Origin: Desulfobulbus sp.
GTDB taxonomy: Bacteria > Desulfobacterota > Desulfobulbia > Desulfobulbales > Desulfobulbaceae
DNA length: 64,000 nt
Direction of reading: 5' to 3'
NCBI GenBank assembly: GCA_031280615.1
Contig: JAITGO010000017.1
Span: 124,001-188,000, forward strand
The notes under the pieces were generated by a model. The model was not told where the DNA came from. It was given only the letters and a program-made list of their open reading frames with translations, and did not search any database. Made by a program: the position numbers and the translations under genes. Of this stretch, positions 38,080 through 51,460 are shown piece after piece. How positions within the stretch are numbered: the first letter of the stretch is position 1; the number at the start of each line of letters is the position of its first letter.

Positions 38080-39048
38080 ATGAAACGAGTACTTTCAGGC
38101 ATTCAACCATCGGGAAAATTGCATGTCGGCAACTACTTCGGCATGATGCAGCCCATGATCCGGCACATGGAATCGGCGGATCTCTTCGTGTTTATCGTCG
38201 ACCTCCACGCCCTGACCTCGGTGCACGACCGCGACCGGCTCCGCCAGGGCACCCTCGAGGCCGCCGCCGATTTTCTGGCCCTGGGGCTCGATCCGGACCG
38301 TTGCACCTTCTGGGTGCAGTCCGATGTGCCGGAAGTGTGCGAGTTGACGTGGATGCTGTCCGTCCTTACCCCCATGGGACTGCTCGAACGGTGCCATGCC
38401 TACAAGGACAAGGTGGCCAAGAATGTTCCGGCCAGCCATGGCCTGTTCTCCTATCCGGTGCTGATGGCGGCCGATATCCTGCTTTACCAGTCGCAGGTGG
38501 TGCCGGTGGGCAAGGACCAGAAGCAGCATGTCGAGGTGGCCCGGGACATCGCCATCCGCTTCAACAACACCTATGGCGAGACCTTCGTGGTCCCGGATCC
38601 GGAAATCAGCGAAAGCACCGCCATTGTACCCGGTCTCGATGGCCAGAAGATGTCCAAGTCCTACGATAACACCATCCCTATTTTTCTGGACGAAAAGCAG
38701 CTGCGCAAGCGGGTGATGACCATCCAGACCGACGCGACCCCGGTCGAAGAGCCCAAAAATCCGGACAGTTGCAACCTCTACGCCCTGCTCAAGCTGTTCG
38801 CACCACCGGAGAAAATGCGCGAGGTGCACGAACTATACGTGAACGGGGGCGCGGCCTACGGCTATCTCAAGCAGGATTTGTTCGAACTGATCAACGGCTA
38901 TTTCGCCGGAGCCCGGGCCAAGAAAAAGGAATTGCTGGACAACCCCGACTATCTGCGCCAGGTGCTGGCCAAGGGCGCGGAAAAGGCCAGGGCCAGGGCG
39001 ACGGCGACCTTGGAGCTGGCTCGGGACCGCATGGGGCTGACCTATTGA
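38080..39048 (+). CDS. trpS: Tryptophanyl-tRNA synthetase
   Basis: The 322-residue class I synthetase begins with SGIQPSGKLHVGNYFG, which contains the HIGH-type motif. It has the KMSKS motif in GQKMSKSYDN and the helix block PVLMAADILLYQSQVVPVG between them. It charges tRNA-Trp. It is a single gene, flanked by the dnaK terminator upstream and a strong bidirectional terminator downstream. Confidence 0.95.
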   Translation: MKRVLSGIQPSGKLHVGNYFGMMQPMIRHMESADLFVFIVDLHALTSVHDRDRLRQGTLEAAADFLALGLDPDRCTFWVQSDVPEVCELTWMLSVLTPMGLLERCHAYKDKVAKNVPASHGLFSYPVLMAADILLYQSQVVPVGKDQKQHVEVARDIAIRFNNTYGETFVVPDPEISESTAIVPGLDGQKMSKSYDNTIPIFLDEKQLRKRVMTIQTDATPVEEPKNPDSCNLYALLKLFAPPEKMREVHELYVNGGAAYGYLKQDLFELINGYFAGARAKKKELLDNPDYLRQVLAKGAEKARARATATLELARDRMGLTY

Positions 39049-39076
39049 AGGCCGCATCCGGCGGCGTGGCGGGAAA

Positions 39077-39118
39077 CCAATAAAAAAGGCGGGGAACAAT
39101 CCCCGCCTTTTTTATTGG
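39077..39118. terminator. Bidirectional intrinsic terminator between trpS and the peptidylprolyl isomerase gene
   Basis: The 18-base arms CCAATAAAAAAGGCGGGG and CCCCGCCTTTTTTATTGG are perfect inverse complements around a 6-base loop. Both strands end in a T-run, so it can stop the two convergent genes. Confidence 0.95.
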
Positions 39119-39134
39119 CTGATGAGAAAGGCAA

Positions 39135-40172
39135 TCAGAAATCGACTAGCTCGACGTCGAAAACCAGCCAGGCGTTGGGCGGGATGACCCCGCCGGCGCC
39201 CCGCTCGCCGTAGGCCAGCTCGGGCGGGATGATCAGGGTCCGTTTTTCGCCCTTGGTCATCTGGCTCAGGGCCTCGTCCCAGCCGCGAATGACGCGGCCG
39301 GTGCCCACCGGAAAAGCGATGGGTTCGCCCCGGTCGTAGGAGCTGTCGAACTTGCGGTTGCCGAGCAGCAGCCGGCCAGTGTAGTGCGCCTTGATCGTAG
39401 TGCCGACGGCGGGCGGCTTGCCTTCGCCTTTCTGCTCGACCTGGGAGTAGAGGCCGGAGTCGCTCCGCACGGCCTTGGGCCACTGCTCCTTGATTATTTT
39501 CCTGATCTTGTCGTCCTGCGTCTTCAAAGCCTTGGACTCCCGCTCCTTGATCCCGGCCAGGGCGGCGTCGAAGGCGGCTTGGTCGGCCTTGAAAGCCTCC
39601 GCCTCCTTGCCGACGCGGATGATGGTGATGGACTTGATGGTGTCGCCCTTGTCGATTTTATTGACCACCTCCTGGCCCTCGACCACCCGGCCGAAAACGG
39701 TGTGGCGGTCGTCCAGATGCGGGGTGGCGACATGGGTGATGAAGAATTGGCTGCCATTGGTGTTGGGGCCGGCGTTGGCCATGGAAAGGACGCCGGGGCC
39801 GTCGTGCCGCAGGCTCGGGTCGAATTCGTCGGGGAAGGTGTAGCCGGGCCCGCCGGTGCCGGTTCCCAGCGGACAACCGCCCTGGATCATGAAATTGGCG
39901 ATGACCCGGTGGAAGGTCAGACCGTTGTAGAACGGGGTCCCGGCGGGTTTGCTGCTGCCGCCCAAGTGCAGGGTGCCTTCCGCCAAGCCGACGAAATTGA
40001 TGACCGTCAACGGCGTCTTTTGATAGTGGAGCCTGACCAGGATGTCACCCTTGTTGGTGGCGATTTTGGCATACAGTCCGTCTTTCATTTTTTTTTCCTC
40101 GGCTGAAAATGCTGGGTGTCCGGCACAAAAAAGCAGTACGGGCAGAAACAGCGCAACGAGCAGTCTGTTCAT
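39135..40172 (-). CDS. Secreted peptidylprolyl isomerase: cyclophilin-FKBP fusion
   Basis: The 345-residue precursor has a signal peptide (about residues 1-24, ending AFS-AEE). A cyclophilin domain follows at about 33-195, with [21 protein letters not shown] and the VFGRVVEG block. A charged helical linker leads to a C-terminal FKBP domain (about 255-345) with [26 protein letters not shown] and [11 protein letters not shown]. Two unrelated prolyl isomerase folds in one chain suggest a periplasmic folding catalyst with two active sites. The start at 40172 has TGGAGA 7 bases upstream. Confidence 0.9.
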   Translation of the reverse strand: MNRLLVALFLPVLLFCAGHPAFSAEEKKMKDGLYAKIATNKGDILVRLHYQKTPLTVINFVGLAEGTLHLGGSSKPAGTPFYNGLTFHRVIANFMIQGGCPLGTGTGGPGYTFPDEFDPSLRHDGPGVLSMANAGPNTNGSQFFITHVATPHLDDRHTVFGRVVEGQEVVNKIDKGDTIKSITIIRVGKEAEAFKADQAAFDAALAGIKERESKALKTQDDKIRKIIKEQWPKAVRSDSGLYSQVEQKGEGKPPAVGTTIKAHYTGRLLLGNRKFDSSYDRGEPIAFPVGTGRVIRGWDEALSQMTKGEKRTLIIPPELAYGERGAGGVIPPNAWLVFDVELVDF

Positions 40173-40391
40173 TGAAAATCTCCAGTGGTACTTTGTGGTG
40201 TCCGGGCGTGGGAATTCCCGTTCTTTGGCGGCGAACGGGGCGGGCAAACAGAGCGTCCCCAGGCCAGGAGGGCCGCTGGCGCGGCTTCCGGCGGGAACTG
40301 CAATCAGGGCCTGCATACAAAGCCGGCGGTTGCTTGTCAATGAAAATGAGGGCGGGTTGGAGAGTCTCGCCCGTCGACGATGGCAACGGTA

Positions 40392-41561
40392 TCAAAAGCC
40401 ATGGCGGCGGTGAAGCAGCAGCGAAATGCCTAGAGCCGCGGCCAGCAGCATTACCGCCAGGGTGCCAGCCAGCCCGGTCTGGCCGCTGGTCAGCAGGGCG
40501 CCTCCCAGCATGGTGCCTCCGGCCTGGCCGAGATAGACCACCGAGGTGTTGAGCGAGGTCGAGGCCGAGGCAGCGATCGGATCGGCTTCGATCAACCGGG
40601 CCTGTTGCGCGGCAATGGCCGGGCTCATGCCCATCCCCCAGATGAACAAGGCCGCGCCGGTCAGCGGCAGAAAGGTGGGGCAGCCGATCCAGCACACCAG
40701 GCCGAGCAGAATGACGGCGAGAAAGGAACTCACGGTGGCGCGAACCCCCATCAGGCCGACCGTCCGAGTGGCGAGCATGGTGCCGAGGATGCTGGCTCCG
40801 CCGTAGACGGCCAGCAGCAGGGCGATGGTCGGCGGGTTGTCGGTCAGCCCGTTCTTGAGTTCAAAGGCGATATAGGGGTACTTGATGTACTGCCCGGCGA
40901 TGGCGAGGCAAGAGACGGCGAGGATGGCCCATATCCTGGCCGAGGCGAGCACTTTGCGCCAGGCGGCGATCGGGAGGCGATGGGCCCGTAGTCCCCGCGG
41001 GAGGGTGGCAAAGACGGTGACGGCCGCCATGGCGCAGGCCGCGGCCAGGAAGGCATAAGCGGTCTTCCAGTCGGTCAGCGAACCGATCAGGTTGATCATC
41101 GGGATACCGATGGCCGCCGCCAGGGACCAGCCGAGAAAGATGAACGTGATGGCGCCGGCCCTGCGGTGGGACGGAACGAACAGGGAGACCGCGCTGGCGG
41201 CCTGCGGGGTGAAACAGGCGACCGCCGGGATCATGACCAAGCGGAGCGTGAGCAAATTGCCGAAGTCCGTGACCAGGACCGAGCCGAAGTGGCCAAGGGC
41301 GAAAAGGATCAGGGCGCCGGTCAGCAGGTAGCGACGATCCAGCGGATTGAACAGGAAGGCAAGCGCCGGCGACAGGAGGCAGAGCAGGGCGCCGCCGTAT
41401 GCCAGCAAGGTGCCGACCTCGGCGGCGTCGATCTGGAAGGCTTGGCCTAGGTCGTTGATCAATGCCGCCGGTGCCAATACGCCGGAGCCGATGACAAAGT
41501 TACCGGCGAGCAGGGCCCAGAGGGTTGCGGAATGAGGAGGCTGCATGATCGGAGAGGGCAT
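40392..41561 (-). CDS. Major facilitator superfamily transporter
   Basis: The protein of about 389 residues has about twelve hydrophobic segments with a central break near residue 190. A charged cytoplasmic loop 2-3 (NPLDRRYLLTG) is in the usual MFS place. It resembles the sugar-efflux/DHA1 branch (AraJ-like), but the substrate is not predictable. The start is uncertain: ATG codons at 41591, 41561 and 41546 are all in frame and none has a good ribosome site. It is divergent from waaA and convergent with nothing. Confidence 0.82.
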   Translation of the reverse strand: MPSPIMQPPHSATLWALLAGNFVIGSGVLAPAALINDLGQAFQIDAAEVGTLLAYGGALLCLLSPALAFLFNPLDRRYLLTGALILFALGHFGSVLVTDFGNLLTLRLVMIPAVACFTPQAASAVSLFVPSHRRAGAITFIFLGWSLAAAIGIPMINLIGSLTDWKTAYAFLAAACAMAAVTVFATLPRGLRAHRLPIAAWRKVLASARIWAILAVSCLAIAGQYIKYPYIAFELKNGLTDNPPTIALLLAVYGGASILGTMLATRTVGLMGVRATVSSFLAVILLGLVCWIGCPTFLPLTGAALFIWGMGMSPAIAAQQARLIEADPIAASASTSLNTSVVYLGQAGGTMLGGALLTSGQTGLAGTLAVMLLAAALGISLLLHRRHGF

Positions 41562-41718
41562 CGAGCGAAATAAGGACGAAGGCGGTGTCATGGCCGCCAG
41601 CAGCGACTGTCGGCGCCGGCAATAGGGACTCCGCCGGCATGGTGCAACCGGAACGGACATGGTCCCCAGGCGAAACGGCGGATCGCTGTTCGCAAATCCA
41701 GCCCGTTGGCAAACGGGC

Positions 41719-41747
41719 TTGACTGTACACTGGCATCCCGGTTATAT
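41719..41747 (+). promoter_or_regulatory. Probable promoter of waaA
   Basis: TTGACT (41719-41724), a 17-base spacer and TTATAT (41742-41747), inside the AT-rich TTATATAAA, form a good sigma-70 promoter. The expected transcript start near 41754 favours the TTG at 41797 as the waaA start rather than the GTG at 41758. Confidence 0.7.
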
Positions 41748-41796
41748 AAAGAGGTTTGTGCCGACGAAACAAAAGCTGCGGGAGGGCAAGGGAACC

Positions 41797-43089
41797 TTGC
41801 TGCACCAACTGTACACAGGTTTAGGTACCGGAGTGTATCCGCTTCTGCTGTTGCTCCGGCCTCTGCTCAAGGCAGCCGGCGGCCGGTTCGCTTATGGCCT
41901 GGCGCAACGACTGGGCCGGTATGCCGGAACGAATGCCGAGATGAAGCCGACGGCCCGGGCCGGTGCCCGAACCGTCTGGCTGCACGCCTCCTCCGTGGGC
42001 GAAGTTCAGGCGGCCATTATCCTGACCGGCGCCTTGCTCGATACCTTGGGCGATGTCACCGTCGTGGTCAGTTCGACCACCGAGCAGGGACATCGTCTGG
42101 CCAGCAGCAGGCTGCCTGCGGCCATCTGCCTGATGGCGCCGCTCGACCTGCCCCAGGCGGTGCGCCGCGCCCTCCGTACTTTGCGGCCGGATTGCTACGT
42201 GTGCCTTGAAACCGAAATCTGGCCGGTCATGCTCACCGAGACCAGGCGGGCGGGCATCCCCATGCTGCTGCTCAACGGGCGCTTGTCGTCGCGGTCCTTC
42301 CGCCGTTACCTGCGCATTCGCGGGTACCTGGCTTCATTGTTGGAAGGTTTTCAGCAGGTGGCAGTGATCAGCGAGGCCGACGGCCGACGATATGCGGCCT
42401 TGGGGGTGCCGGAATCGCGCATCCGGGTCTGCGGCAACCTGAAACACGATATCGAAACCGTATCGACCGACCAGGTCCGGGCGGCAAGCCGCCGGCGGCT
42501 CGGCGTGGATAACGAGCGGGTTTTTCTCTGCGGCTCGACGCACGAGGGAGAGGAAGAACAGCTGCTGGAAGGCTTTCGGGCTCTGGCAGCGCTGGGACCG
42601 GCGGTATGGGTGATCGCACCCCGGCATCTTGAGCGGCTTGTTGCGGTGGAGACCCTGCTGCGCCGAGTCGGTTTGCCGTTTGATCGTTTTTCCGCCCTGG
42701 CGGACCGGCCCCGCCGAGCCAACGTGGTCGTGGTCGACACCATGGGCGATCTGGCCGACCTCTACGCCGGCGGCGATTTTGTCTTTTGCGGCGGCAGTCT
42801 CATCAACAGGGGCGGGCATAACGTCGTCGAGGCGGCCCGGTGGGGACGGGCTGTCTATTTCGGGCCCAACATGAAGGATTTTCAGGACGCGGCCGATCTG
42901 CTTGTCCAAACCGGCGGCGGCTTCCAGGTTGCCGATGGCCATGCGCTGGCCGATCTGCTGCGCGTCCACGCAAACGCTCCGGAACAGTATGCGGCGGCCT
43001 GCTCCCACGCCGCCGACATGGCCGCCCGCCAACGAGGGGCGGTGGCATGCCAGGCGGAACTGGTCCGCAAGGTTCTGGCGGCCCACTGA
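41797..43089 (+). CDS. waaA: 3-deoxy-D-manno-octulosonic acid (Kdo) transferase
   Basis: With the TTG start at 41797 the protein has 430 residues, close to the E. coli enzyme (425). Its N terminus LLHQLYTGLGTGVYP lines up with the family's MLxLLYTxLLYLIxP pattern. HASSVGEVQAA, the ETEIWP block and the nucleotide-sugar binding GGSLINRGGHNVVEAA are GT30-family marks. It adds Kdo from CMP-Kdo to lipid A precursor at the inner face of the inner membrane, so the cell makes lipopolysaccharide. GGAGGG lies about 11 bases before the start. Confidence 0.9.
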   Translation: MLHQLYTGLGTGVYPLLLLLRPLLKAAGGRFAYGLAQRLGRYAGTNAEMKPTARAGARTVWLHASSVGEVQAAIILTGALLDTLGDVTVVVSSTTEQGHRLASSRLPAAICLMAPLDLPQAVRRALRTLRPDCYVCLETEIWPVMLTETRRAGIPMLLLNGRLSSRSFRRYLRIRGYLASLLEGFQQVAVISEADGRRYAALGVPESRIRVCGNLKHDIETVSTDQVRAASRRRLGVDNERVFLCGSTHEGEEEQLLEGFRALAALGPAVWVIAPRHLERLVAVETLLRRVGLPFDRFSALADRPRRANVVVVDTMGDLADLYAGGDFVFCGGSLINRGGHNVVEAARWGRAVYFGPNMKDFQDAADLLVQTGGGFQVADGHALADLLRVHANAPEQYAAACSHAADMAARQRGAVACQAELVRKVLAAH

Positions 43090-43232
43090 CGGCGCCCGGT
43101 TTTTTTACCGGCCTTCATTGGCCGGACCGAGGGCCGTGCTTACTCTAACAAGACCAATGCGGTCACGATGCGGTGCCATCCCGGGTGCTGCCTACTGATC
43201 GACTTCTTCTGCATTTTCAGGATATTAACACG

Positions 43233-44345
43233 ATGAAAGCATTGATCGGACTTGAAGACGGCACGGTCATGACCGCCCGGTCCTTTACCGGACCCGGCGA
43301 GGCCGTGGGCGAAATAGTGTTCAACACCAGCATGAGCGGCTATCAGGAGGTGTTGACCGATCCCTCGTACACCGGCCAACTGGTGACCATGACCTATCCC
43401 ATGATCGGCAACTACGGCGTCAATCGGGAGGATATGGAATCCGCGGGCGTGCACCTCCGCGCCTTTCTGGTCCGCGAGTACCAGGACCGGCCGAGCAATC
43501 ACCGGGCCACGGGCACTCTGGCCGATTTTCTCAAGAAATATGGGGTGTTGGGAGTCGAAGGCCTGGATACCCGCATGCTGACCCGCAAGATCAGGATCAC
43601 CGGGGCCATGAAGGCCCTGATCACCACCGAAGACCTTGACCCGGAATCCGTGGTGCGCCGCGCCCGTGCCTGGGAAGGACTGGTCGGCCGCGACATGGTG
43701 GCGCTGGTGGCCGGCCCCGCCGCACGATACCGCTGGGAGAACAATGGACCGGTACCGGCGGACGGTTTTGCCGAAGGTACCGGCTTCAAGGTGGTTGCCC
43801 TCGACTGTGGCATCAAATACAATCAGTTGCGCCTTCTGACCCTCAAGGGCTGTCGGGTGCTGGTGGTACCTGCCACCACCTCGGCCGAGGAGATTCTCGC
43901 CCTCCAGCCGGACGGCGTTTTCCTTTCCAACGGCCCCGGCGATCCGGCCGGGGTGCGGGGCGTGGTTGACAATATCAGGAAATTGCTCGGCAAGGTGCCG
44001 ATTTTCGGCATTTGTCTGGGGCATCAGATGCTCGGTCTAGCCTATGGCGCCACCACCTACAAATTGAAATTCGGCCACCGGGGCGGCAACCAGCCGGTCA
44101 AGGACCTGCTCACCGGCAGGGTGGAAATCACCTCGCAGAACCACGGTTTCTGCGTCGATCCGGCCAGCCTGCCCAACAATGTCGAAATGACCCATATCAA
44201 TTTGAACGACGGCAGCCTGGAGGGCATGCGCCATCGGGAATGGCCGGCATTCTCGGTGCAGTACCATCCCGAATATGCGTCCGGTCCCCACGATGCCGAA
44301 TATCTGTTTGATCGGTTCATGCAAATGATGGAGCAGGCGGGCTGA
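43233..44345 (+). CDS. carA: Carbamoyl-phosphate synthase, small (glutamine amidotransferase) subunit
   Basis: The 370-residue protein has the CarA-specific N domain ([20 protein letters not shown]) and a class I amidotransferase domain. In the latter are SNGPGDP, the nucleophile cysteine in [12 protein letters not shown], and HPEY near the end. It supplies ammonia from glutamine to CarB. The start at 43233 was preferred because the conserved N terminus begins there. carB follows after 32 bases. Confidence 0.96.
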   Translation: MKALIGLEDGTVMTARSFTGPGEAVGEIVFNTSMSGYQEVLTDPSYTGQLVTMTYPMIGNYGVNREDMESAGVHLRAFLVREYQDRPSNHRATGTLADFLKKYGVLGVEGLDTRMLTRKIRITGAMKALITTEDLDPESVVRRARAWEGLVGRDMVALVAGPAARYRWENNGPVPADGFAEGTGFKVVALDCGIKYNQLRLLTLKGCRVLVVPATTSAEEILALQPDGVFLSNGPGDPAGVRGVVDNIRKLLGKVPIFGICLGHQMLGLAYGATTYKLKFGHRGGNQPVKDLLTGRVEITSQNHGFCVDPASLPNNVEMTHINLNDGSLEGMRHREWPAFSVQYHPEYASGPHDAEYLFDRFMQMMEQAG

Positions 44346-44377
44346 ACGCCCGACGACAAAGGAAGAGAAGAGAGACA

Positions 44378-47594
<3,217 letters not shown>

Positions 47595-47602
<8 letters not shown>

Positions 47603-47637
47603 AAAAAGATTGTTATTATAGAGTGAATTATCACTAT
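47595..47637 (+). promoter_or_regulatory. Probable ftsH promoter with overlapping near-palindrome
   Basis: TTGACT (47595-47600), a 16-base spacer and TATAGA (47617-47622) form a sigma-70-like promoter, whose -35 box overlaps the carB stop. A near-palindrome built on GTGA-ATTA-TCAC covers the end of the -10 box and the expected start point, and may be an operator. Confidence 0.55.
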
Positions 47638-47710
47638 TCGATGAACAACAAAGCGATAGGCTCCAAGGGCCCCTGTTTTTTTCTATAGACAACCGAGTGG
47701 AGACGTTTTT

Positions 47711-49549
47711 TTGAATACCTTTTACAAAAATCTCAGCATGTGGCTGGTCATCGGTCTGACGATGATTCTGCTTTTCCAACTGTTCAACAAGCCGCAGACC
47801 CAGGGCAGTTCGATTACCTACAGCGAGTTCTGGTCCAGTGTCGAGAAGGGAACGGTCAACAAGGTCAGCATCCAGGGTTCGGAAATCACCGGCATTGACA
47901 AGGATGGCCGCCCGTTCAAGACCATTGCTCCCGACGATACCGGCCTGATCCCCATGCTGCGCGAATCGGCGGTCGATATCCAGGTGAAGAAACCGGAAGA
48001 GACGCCGTTGTATCTGACTATCTTCATCTCCTGGTTCCCGATGCTGCTCCTGATCGGGGTGTGGTTTTTCTTCATGCGCCAGATGCAGATGGGCGGCAAG
48101 GGCGGGGCACTGTCCTTTGGCAAGACCAGGGCGAAATTGCAGGCCGAGGGGGAGGTGAAAATCACCTTCAAAGATGTGGCCGGCATCGACGAAGCCAAGG
48201 CGGAGTTGGAAGAGATCATCGATTTCCTCCGCGACCCGCAGAAATTCACCAAACTGGGCGGCCGCATCCCCAAGGGTGTGCTTTTGGCCGGATCGCCCGG
48301 AACCGGCAAGACGCTGCTGGCCAGGGCCATTGCCGGCGAGGCCGGGGTGCCGTTTTTTACCATCTCCGGCTCCGATTTCGTTGAAATGTTTGTCGGTGTG
48401 GGGGCCTCGCGGGTGCGCGATTTGTTCAGCCAGGGGAAGAAGAATGCGCCTTGCATCATCTTCATCGACGAGATCGACGCGGTTGGGCGGCACCGCGGCG
48501 CTGGCCTGGGCGGCGGTCACGACGAACGCGAGCAGACCCTCAACCAGCTGCTAGTGGAGATGGATGGCTTCGAGGGCAACGACGGGGTGATCATCATCGC
48601 CGCCACCAACCGGCCCGATGTCCTCGATCCGGCGCTGCTTCGGCCCGGCCGGTTCGACCGCCAGGTGGTGGTGCCGGTGCCGGATGTCAAGGGCAGGGAA
48701 ATGATCCTCGACATTTACGGCAAGAAGACCAAGCTGGCGACCGATGTCGACATGGCGGTGATCGCCCGCGGTACCCCCGGTTTTTCCGGGGCGGATCTGG
48801 AAAATCTGGTCAACGAGGCGGCCTTGATGGCGGCCCGGGAGAACAAGGACGAGGTCGATGCCGCCATGCTGGAGCGGGCCAAGGACAAGGTGATGATGGG
48901 TGCGGAACGCAAGTCCATGATCGTCAGCGCCAAGGAAAAGGAAATCACCGCCTACCACGAGGCCGGTCATGCCCTGGTGGCGCGGCTCTTGCCCGACACC
49001 GACCCGATTCACAAGGTGACGATCATTCCCCGTGGCCGCGCCCTCGGCCTGACCATGCAGCTGCCCATGGACGAGAAATACACCCATGCCCGCGGTTTTC
49101 TGCTCAACAGGATCGCCATCCTGTTCGGCGGCCGGGTGGCTGAAAAGCTGGTGTTCAACGAGATCACCACCGGTGCGGGCAACGACATCGAACGGGCCAC
49201 CGAACTGGCGCGCAAAATGGTCTGCGAGTGGGGCATGAGCGAGGAGATCGGTCCGCTCACCTACGGCAAAAAAGAGGAACACATTTTCCTTGGCCGTGAA
49301 ATTGCCCAGCAACGCGGTGACTATAGCGAACTCACCGCCCAGAAGATCGATGCGGCGGTCAAGCAGATCGTGGTCGAGGCCCACGACAAGGTGACCCGCC
49401 TGCTGCAGGAGAACATGGACATCCTGAGGGCCATTGCCGACGAGCTTTTGGAGCGAGAGACCATCATGCTGGAGGATATGGACCGGATTATCGCCGAACT
49501 TCGGGATAATAAGGTCGAGGGACAGGCCGAGGAGACAGCCGAAGCCTGA
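47711..49549 (+). CDS. ftsH: ATP-dependent zinc metalloprotease FtsH
   Basis: The 612-residue protein has an N-terminal membrane helix (about 8-25), a periplasmic domain, and a second helix near 105-122. The AAA domain has Walker A GSPGTGKT and the second region of homology [19 protein letters not shown]. The protease domain has the zinc motif HEAGH. It degrades membrane and regulatory proteins at the inner membrane. Translation starts at a TTG with GTGGAGA upstream. It lacks any unusual insertion. Confidence 0.96.
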   Translation: MNTFYKNLSMWLVIGLTMILLFQLFNKPQTQGSSITYSEFWSSVEKGTVNKVSIQGSEITGIDKDGRPFKTIAPDDTGLIPMLRESAVDIQVKKPEETPLYLTIFISWFPMLLLIGVWFFFMRQMQMGGKGGALSFGKTRAKLQAEGEVKITFKDVAGIDEAKAELEEIIDFLRDPQKFTKLGGRIPKGVLLAGSPGTGKTLLARAIAGEAGVPFFTISGSDFVEMFVGVGASRVRDLFSQGKKNAPCIIFIDEIDAVGRHRGAGLGGGHDEREQTLNQLLVEMDGFEGNDGVIIIAATNRPDVLDPALLRPGRFDRQVVVPVPDVKGREMILDIYGKKTKLATDVDMAVIARGTPGFSGADLENLVNEAALMAARENKDEVDAAMLERAKDKVMMGAERKSMIVSAKEKEITAYHEAGHALVARLLPDTDPIHKVTIIPRGRALGLTMQLPMDEKYTHARGFLLNRIAILFGGRVAEKLVFNEITTGAGNDIERATELARKMVCEWGMSEEIGPLTYGKKEEHIFLGREIAQQRGDYSELTAQKIDAAVKQIVVEAHDKVTRLLQENMDILRAIADELLERETIMLEDMDRIIAELRDNKVEGQAEETAEA

Positions 49550-49582
49550 CGTAATAAAAGCACAAGACTGCGTTTTCCCGGA

Positions 49583-49625
49583 GCGGGCGCGCCTTCGCAA
49601 GAGGGCGGCGCCCGCCTTTTTGTTT
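49583..49625 (+). terminator. Intrinsic terminator between ftsH and folP
   Basis: GCGGGCGC (49583-49590) pairs with GCGCCCGC (49608-49615) and a run of five T residues follows. The folP ribosome site begins immediately after, so some read-through may feed folP. Confidence 0.8.
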
Positions 49626-49638
49626 GTGGAGGTTGAAT

Positions 49639-50436
49639 ATGGCGCTACAGGTCAACATCATGGGTATCCTGAATGTCACTCCGGATTCTTTTTCCGACGG
49701 AGGACAATGGTTGGAAGAGGCCGCTCTCGATGCCCGAATCGAGCAACTGCTTGCCGAAGGTGCCGACATCATCGATGTCGGCGGCGAATCCACCCGTCCC
49801 TTTGCCGAACACGTGGATGCCGACGAAGAATTGGCCCGGGTGATCCCGGCCATCCGGAAGATCCGGCAGCGCAGTGGCATTGCCATTGCCGTCGACACCA
49901 CCAAGGCCCGGGTCGCCCTAGAGGCCATCGCCGCTGGGGCCACCATGATCAACGACATCTCCGCCCTGCGCCATGATCCGCACATGATCGAGGTGGCCCG
50001 CTCGTTCGACGGTCCGGTCATCATCATGCACATGCAGGGCACGCCCGGTAACATGCAGATCGATCCGCATTACGAGGATGTGGTCGTCGAAATCAACGCC
50101 TTTTTTTTCGAGCGGATCGCCTGGCTGGAGCGAAACGGGGTCGCGCGCGCGCGCATCGTGGTCGATCCCGGCATCGGTTTTGGCAAGACGTTGGCGCACA
50201 ATCTTGCCATTCTCCGCAATGTCGCGGCGTTTAAGTGCCATGGCTGCCCGGTACTGATCGGCCATTCGCGGAAGTCCTTCCTGGGCCAACTGCTCGATGT
50301 GCCGCTTGCAGAACGGGATTGGCCGACCGCGATGGTGTCCGCCCTGTGCGCCGGAAAGGGCGCGGACATCCTCCGGGTACACGCGGTACGGAACACTTCC
50401 CTGGCATTGCGGTTGATGGCAGCCTTGGCCACATGA
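49639..50436 (+). CDS. folP: Dihydropteroate synthase
   Basis: The 265-residue protein opens with NIMGILNVTPDSFSDGG, the substrate-binding signature. ADIIDVGGESTRPF and the C-terminal GHSRKSFLGQL block follow. It joins p-aminobenzoate and dihydropterin pyrophosphate in folate synthesis and is the sulfonamide target. The start at 49639 has GGAGG 6 bases upstream. The pairing ftsH-folP is widely conserved in proteobacteria. Confidence 0.95.
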   Translation: MALQVNIMGILNVTPDSFSDGGQWLEEAALDARIEQLLAEGADIIDVGGESTRPFAEHVDADEELARVIPAIRKIRQRSGIAIAVDTTKARVALEAIAAGATMINDISALRHDPHMIEVARSFDGPVIIMHMQGTPGNMQIDPHYEDVVVEINAFFFERIAWLERNGVARARIVVDPGIGFGKTLAHNLAILRNVAAFKCHGCPVLIGHSRKSFLGQLLDVPLAERDWPTAMVSALCAGKGADILRVHAVRNTSLALRLMAALAT

Positions 50437-50745
50437 GGCATTGTGGGCATTGCGGCGGGCGATGATTCCGTTGACCCGGCTCAACACCGCTGCCCGGACG
50501 ATAAAGTCCCAAGGAATGGGGCAGGCAATGGCAGCGATTGATTCGGATGCGATGCTCCGGAAAAACGGACAGGAGATGCAAGGTGATTTTGGTCTGTATT
50601 TTCCGTTATGATTTTGACGCTTGCCATCTACCTGTTAGTGCGTATTTGTTTGTAATGCATTTTATGTATAAAACGGCATGCATATTGCTTTTGGTTCGTT
50701 GTGTGTTTTTGTCAATATCGTCAACGAACCAAGCAAGGAGGAAGT
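50437..50745. other. Intergenic region before the PEP-CTERM gene
   Basis: About 310 bases. The first third resembles the coding average. From about 50580 the sequence is AT-rich and contains several TATAAA-like strings near 50670, so the promoter of the next gene probably lies there, but no single -35/-10 pair stands out. Confidence 0.4.
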
Positions 50746-51306
50746 ATGAGAAAGGTATTGTCAGCAATTACCTGTGCGGCTGTAATCGGTTGGGCTGGAA
50801 GCGCAATGGCTCTCCCCGCAACCTGGCAAGATCAGATTGATTGGACCCCGGATATTTATGCGCAGGCCGGGGGGCAAAACGATCCGTTCAATTTTTTCCT
50901 GGATATCGGTAACGATGGATTTGTCAGCATCTTCGAAGGAGGGGATGATGTTGTCACCGGTTATAAGCTGACGATTGCCCTCTACGACGACAAAACGGAT
51001 AGGATCATCAAAGATGAAGTTGCGCTGATCTGGCAACCGCTTGCCGATCTAACATCCTATAATTTTAAACTCACTTCCAATGAAATAGGCGGCACGATCG
51101 GCGGCTTGATCGATATTAACCATGATGGCACCCTCAATGTACGCATCGATGCCATATGGGGCGATTTCTACATTGATTACGCGAAAATCGTTGCTTGTGG
51201 CGACAATGGCAAAAGCGCTGACCCGGTTCCCGAGCCTGCCACTATGTTGCTTTTTGGCACCGGTCTGATGGGATTGGCCGCTGCAGGGCGGAGGCGCCGG
51301 AAATAG
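50746..51306 (+). CDS. PEP-CTERM sorting-domain protein
   Basis: The 186-residue precursor has a signal peptide ending AMA-LP near residue 20. The mature domain of about 135 residues is beta-rich and acidic. The C terminus is a textbook PEP-CTERM tail: VPEPATM, a hydrophobic stretch LLFGTGLMGLAAAG and a basic RRRRK end. Such proteins are cut and sorted to the cell surface by an exosortase, which is not in this window. AAGGAGG lies 6 bases before the start. The lower GC content than its neighbours hints at transfer. The domain itself is not recognised. Confidence 0.9.
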   Translation: MRKVLSAITCAAVIGWAGSAMALPATWQDQIDWTPDIYAQAGGQNDPFNFFLDIGNDGFVSIFEGGDDVVTGYKLTIALYDDKTDRIIKDEVALIWQPLADLTSYNFKLTSNEIGGTIGGLIDINHDGTLNVRIDAIWGDFYIDYAKIVACGDNGKSADPVPEPATMLLFGTGLMGLAAAGRRRRK

Positions 51307-51333
51307 TAGTTTATCTCTTTAATAAAACGAATA

Positions 51334-51364
51334 AAAGCCTGGCCCTTTGGCCGGGCTTTTTTTG
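51334..51364 (+). terminator. Intrinsic terminator after the PEP-CTERM gene
   Basis: AGCCTGGCC and GGCCGGGCT form a stem around CTTT, followed by a run of seven T residues. It lies 30 bases after the stop. Confidence 0.9.
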
Positions 51365-51460
51365 TTGCGCCAGCTTGGTGGGCGATGCACTCGTCTCTCG
51401 AATCTTACAAGGTGGGTTGAGGCAATGTGTGAAAATCCGGAAAACAGGAAGAAAATGCGG

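Noticed and set aside
40350..40372. Terminator after the MFS gene
   Set aside because: A GGGCG/CGCCC stem exists but the T-run on the minus strand is broken; too weak to annotate.
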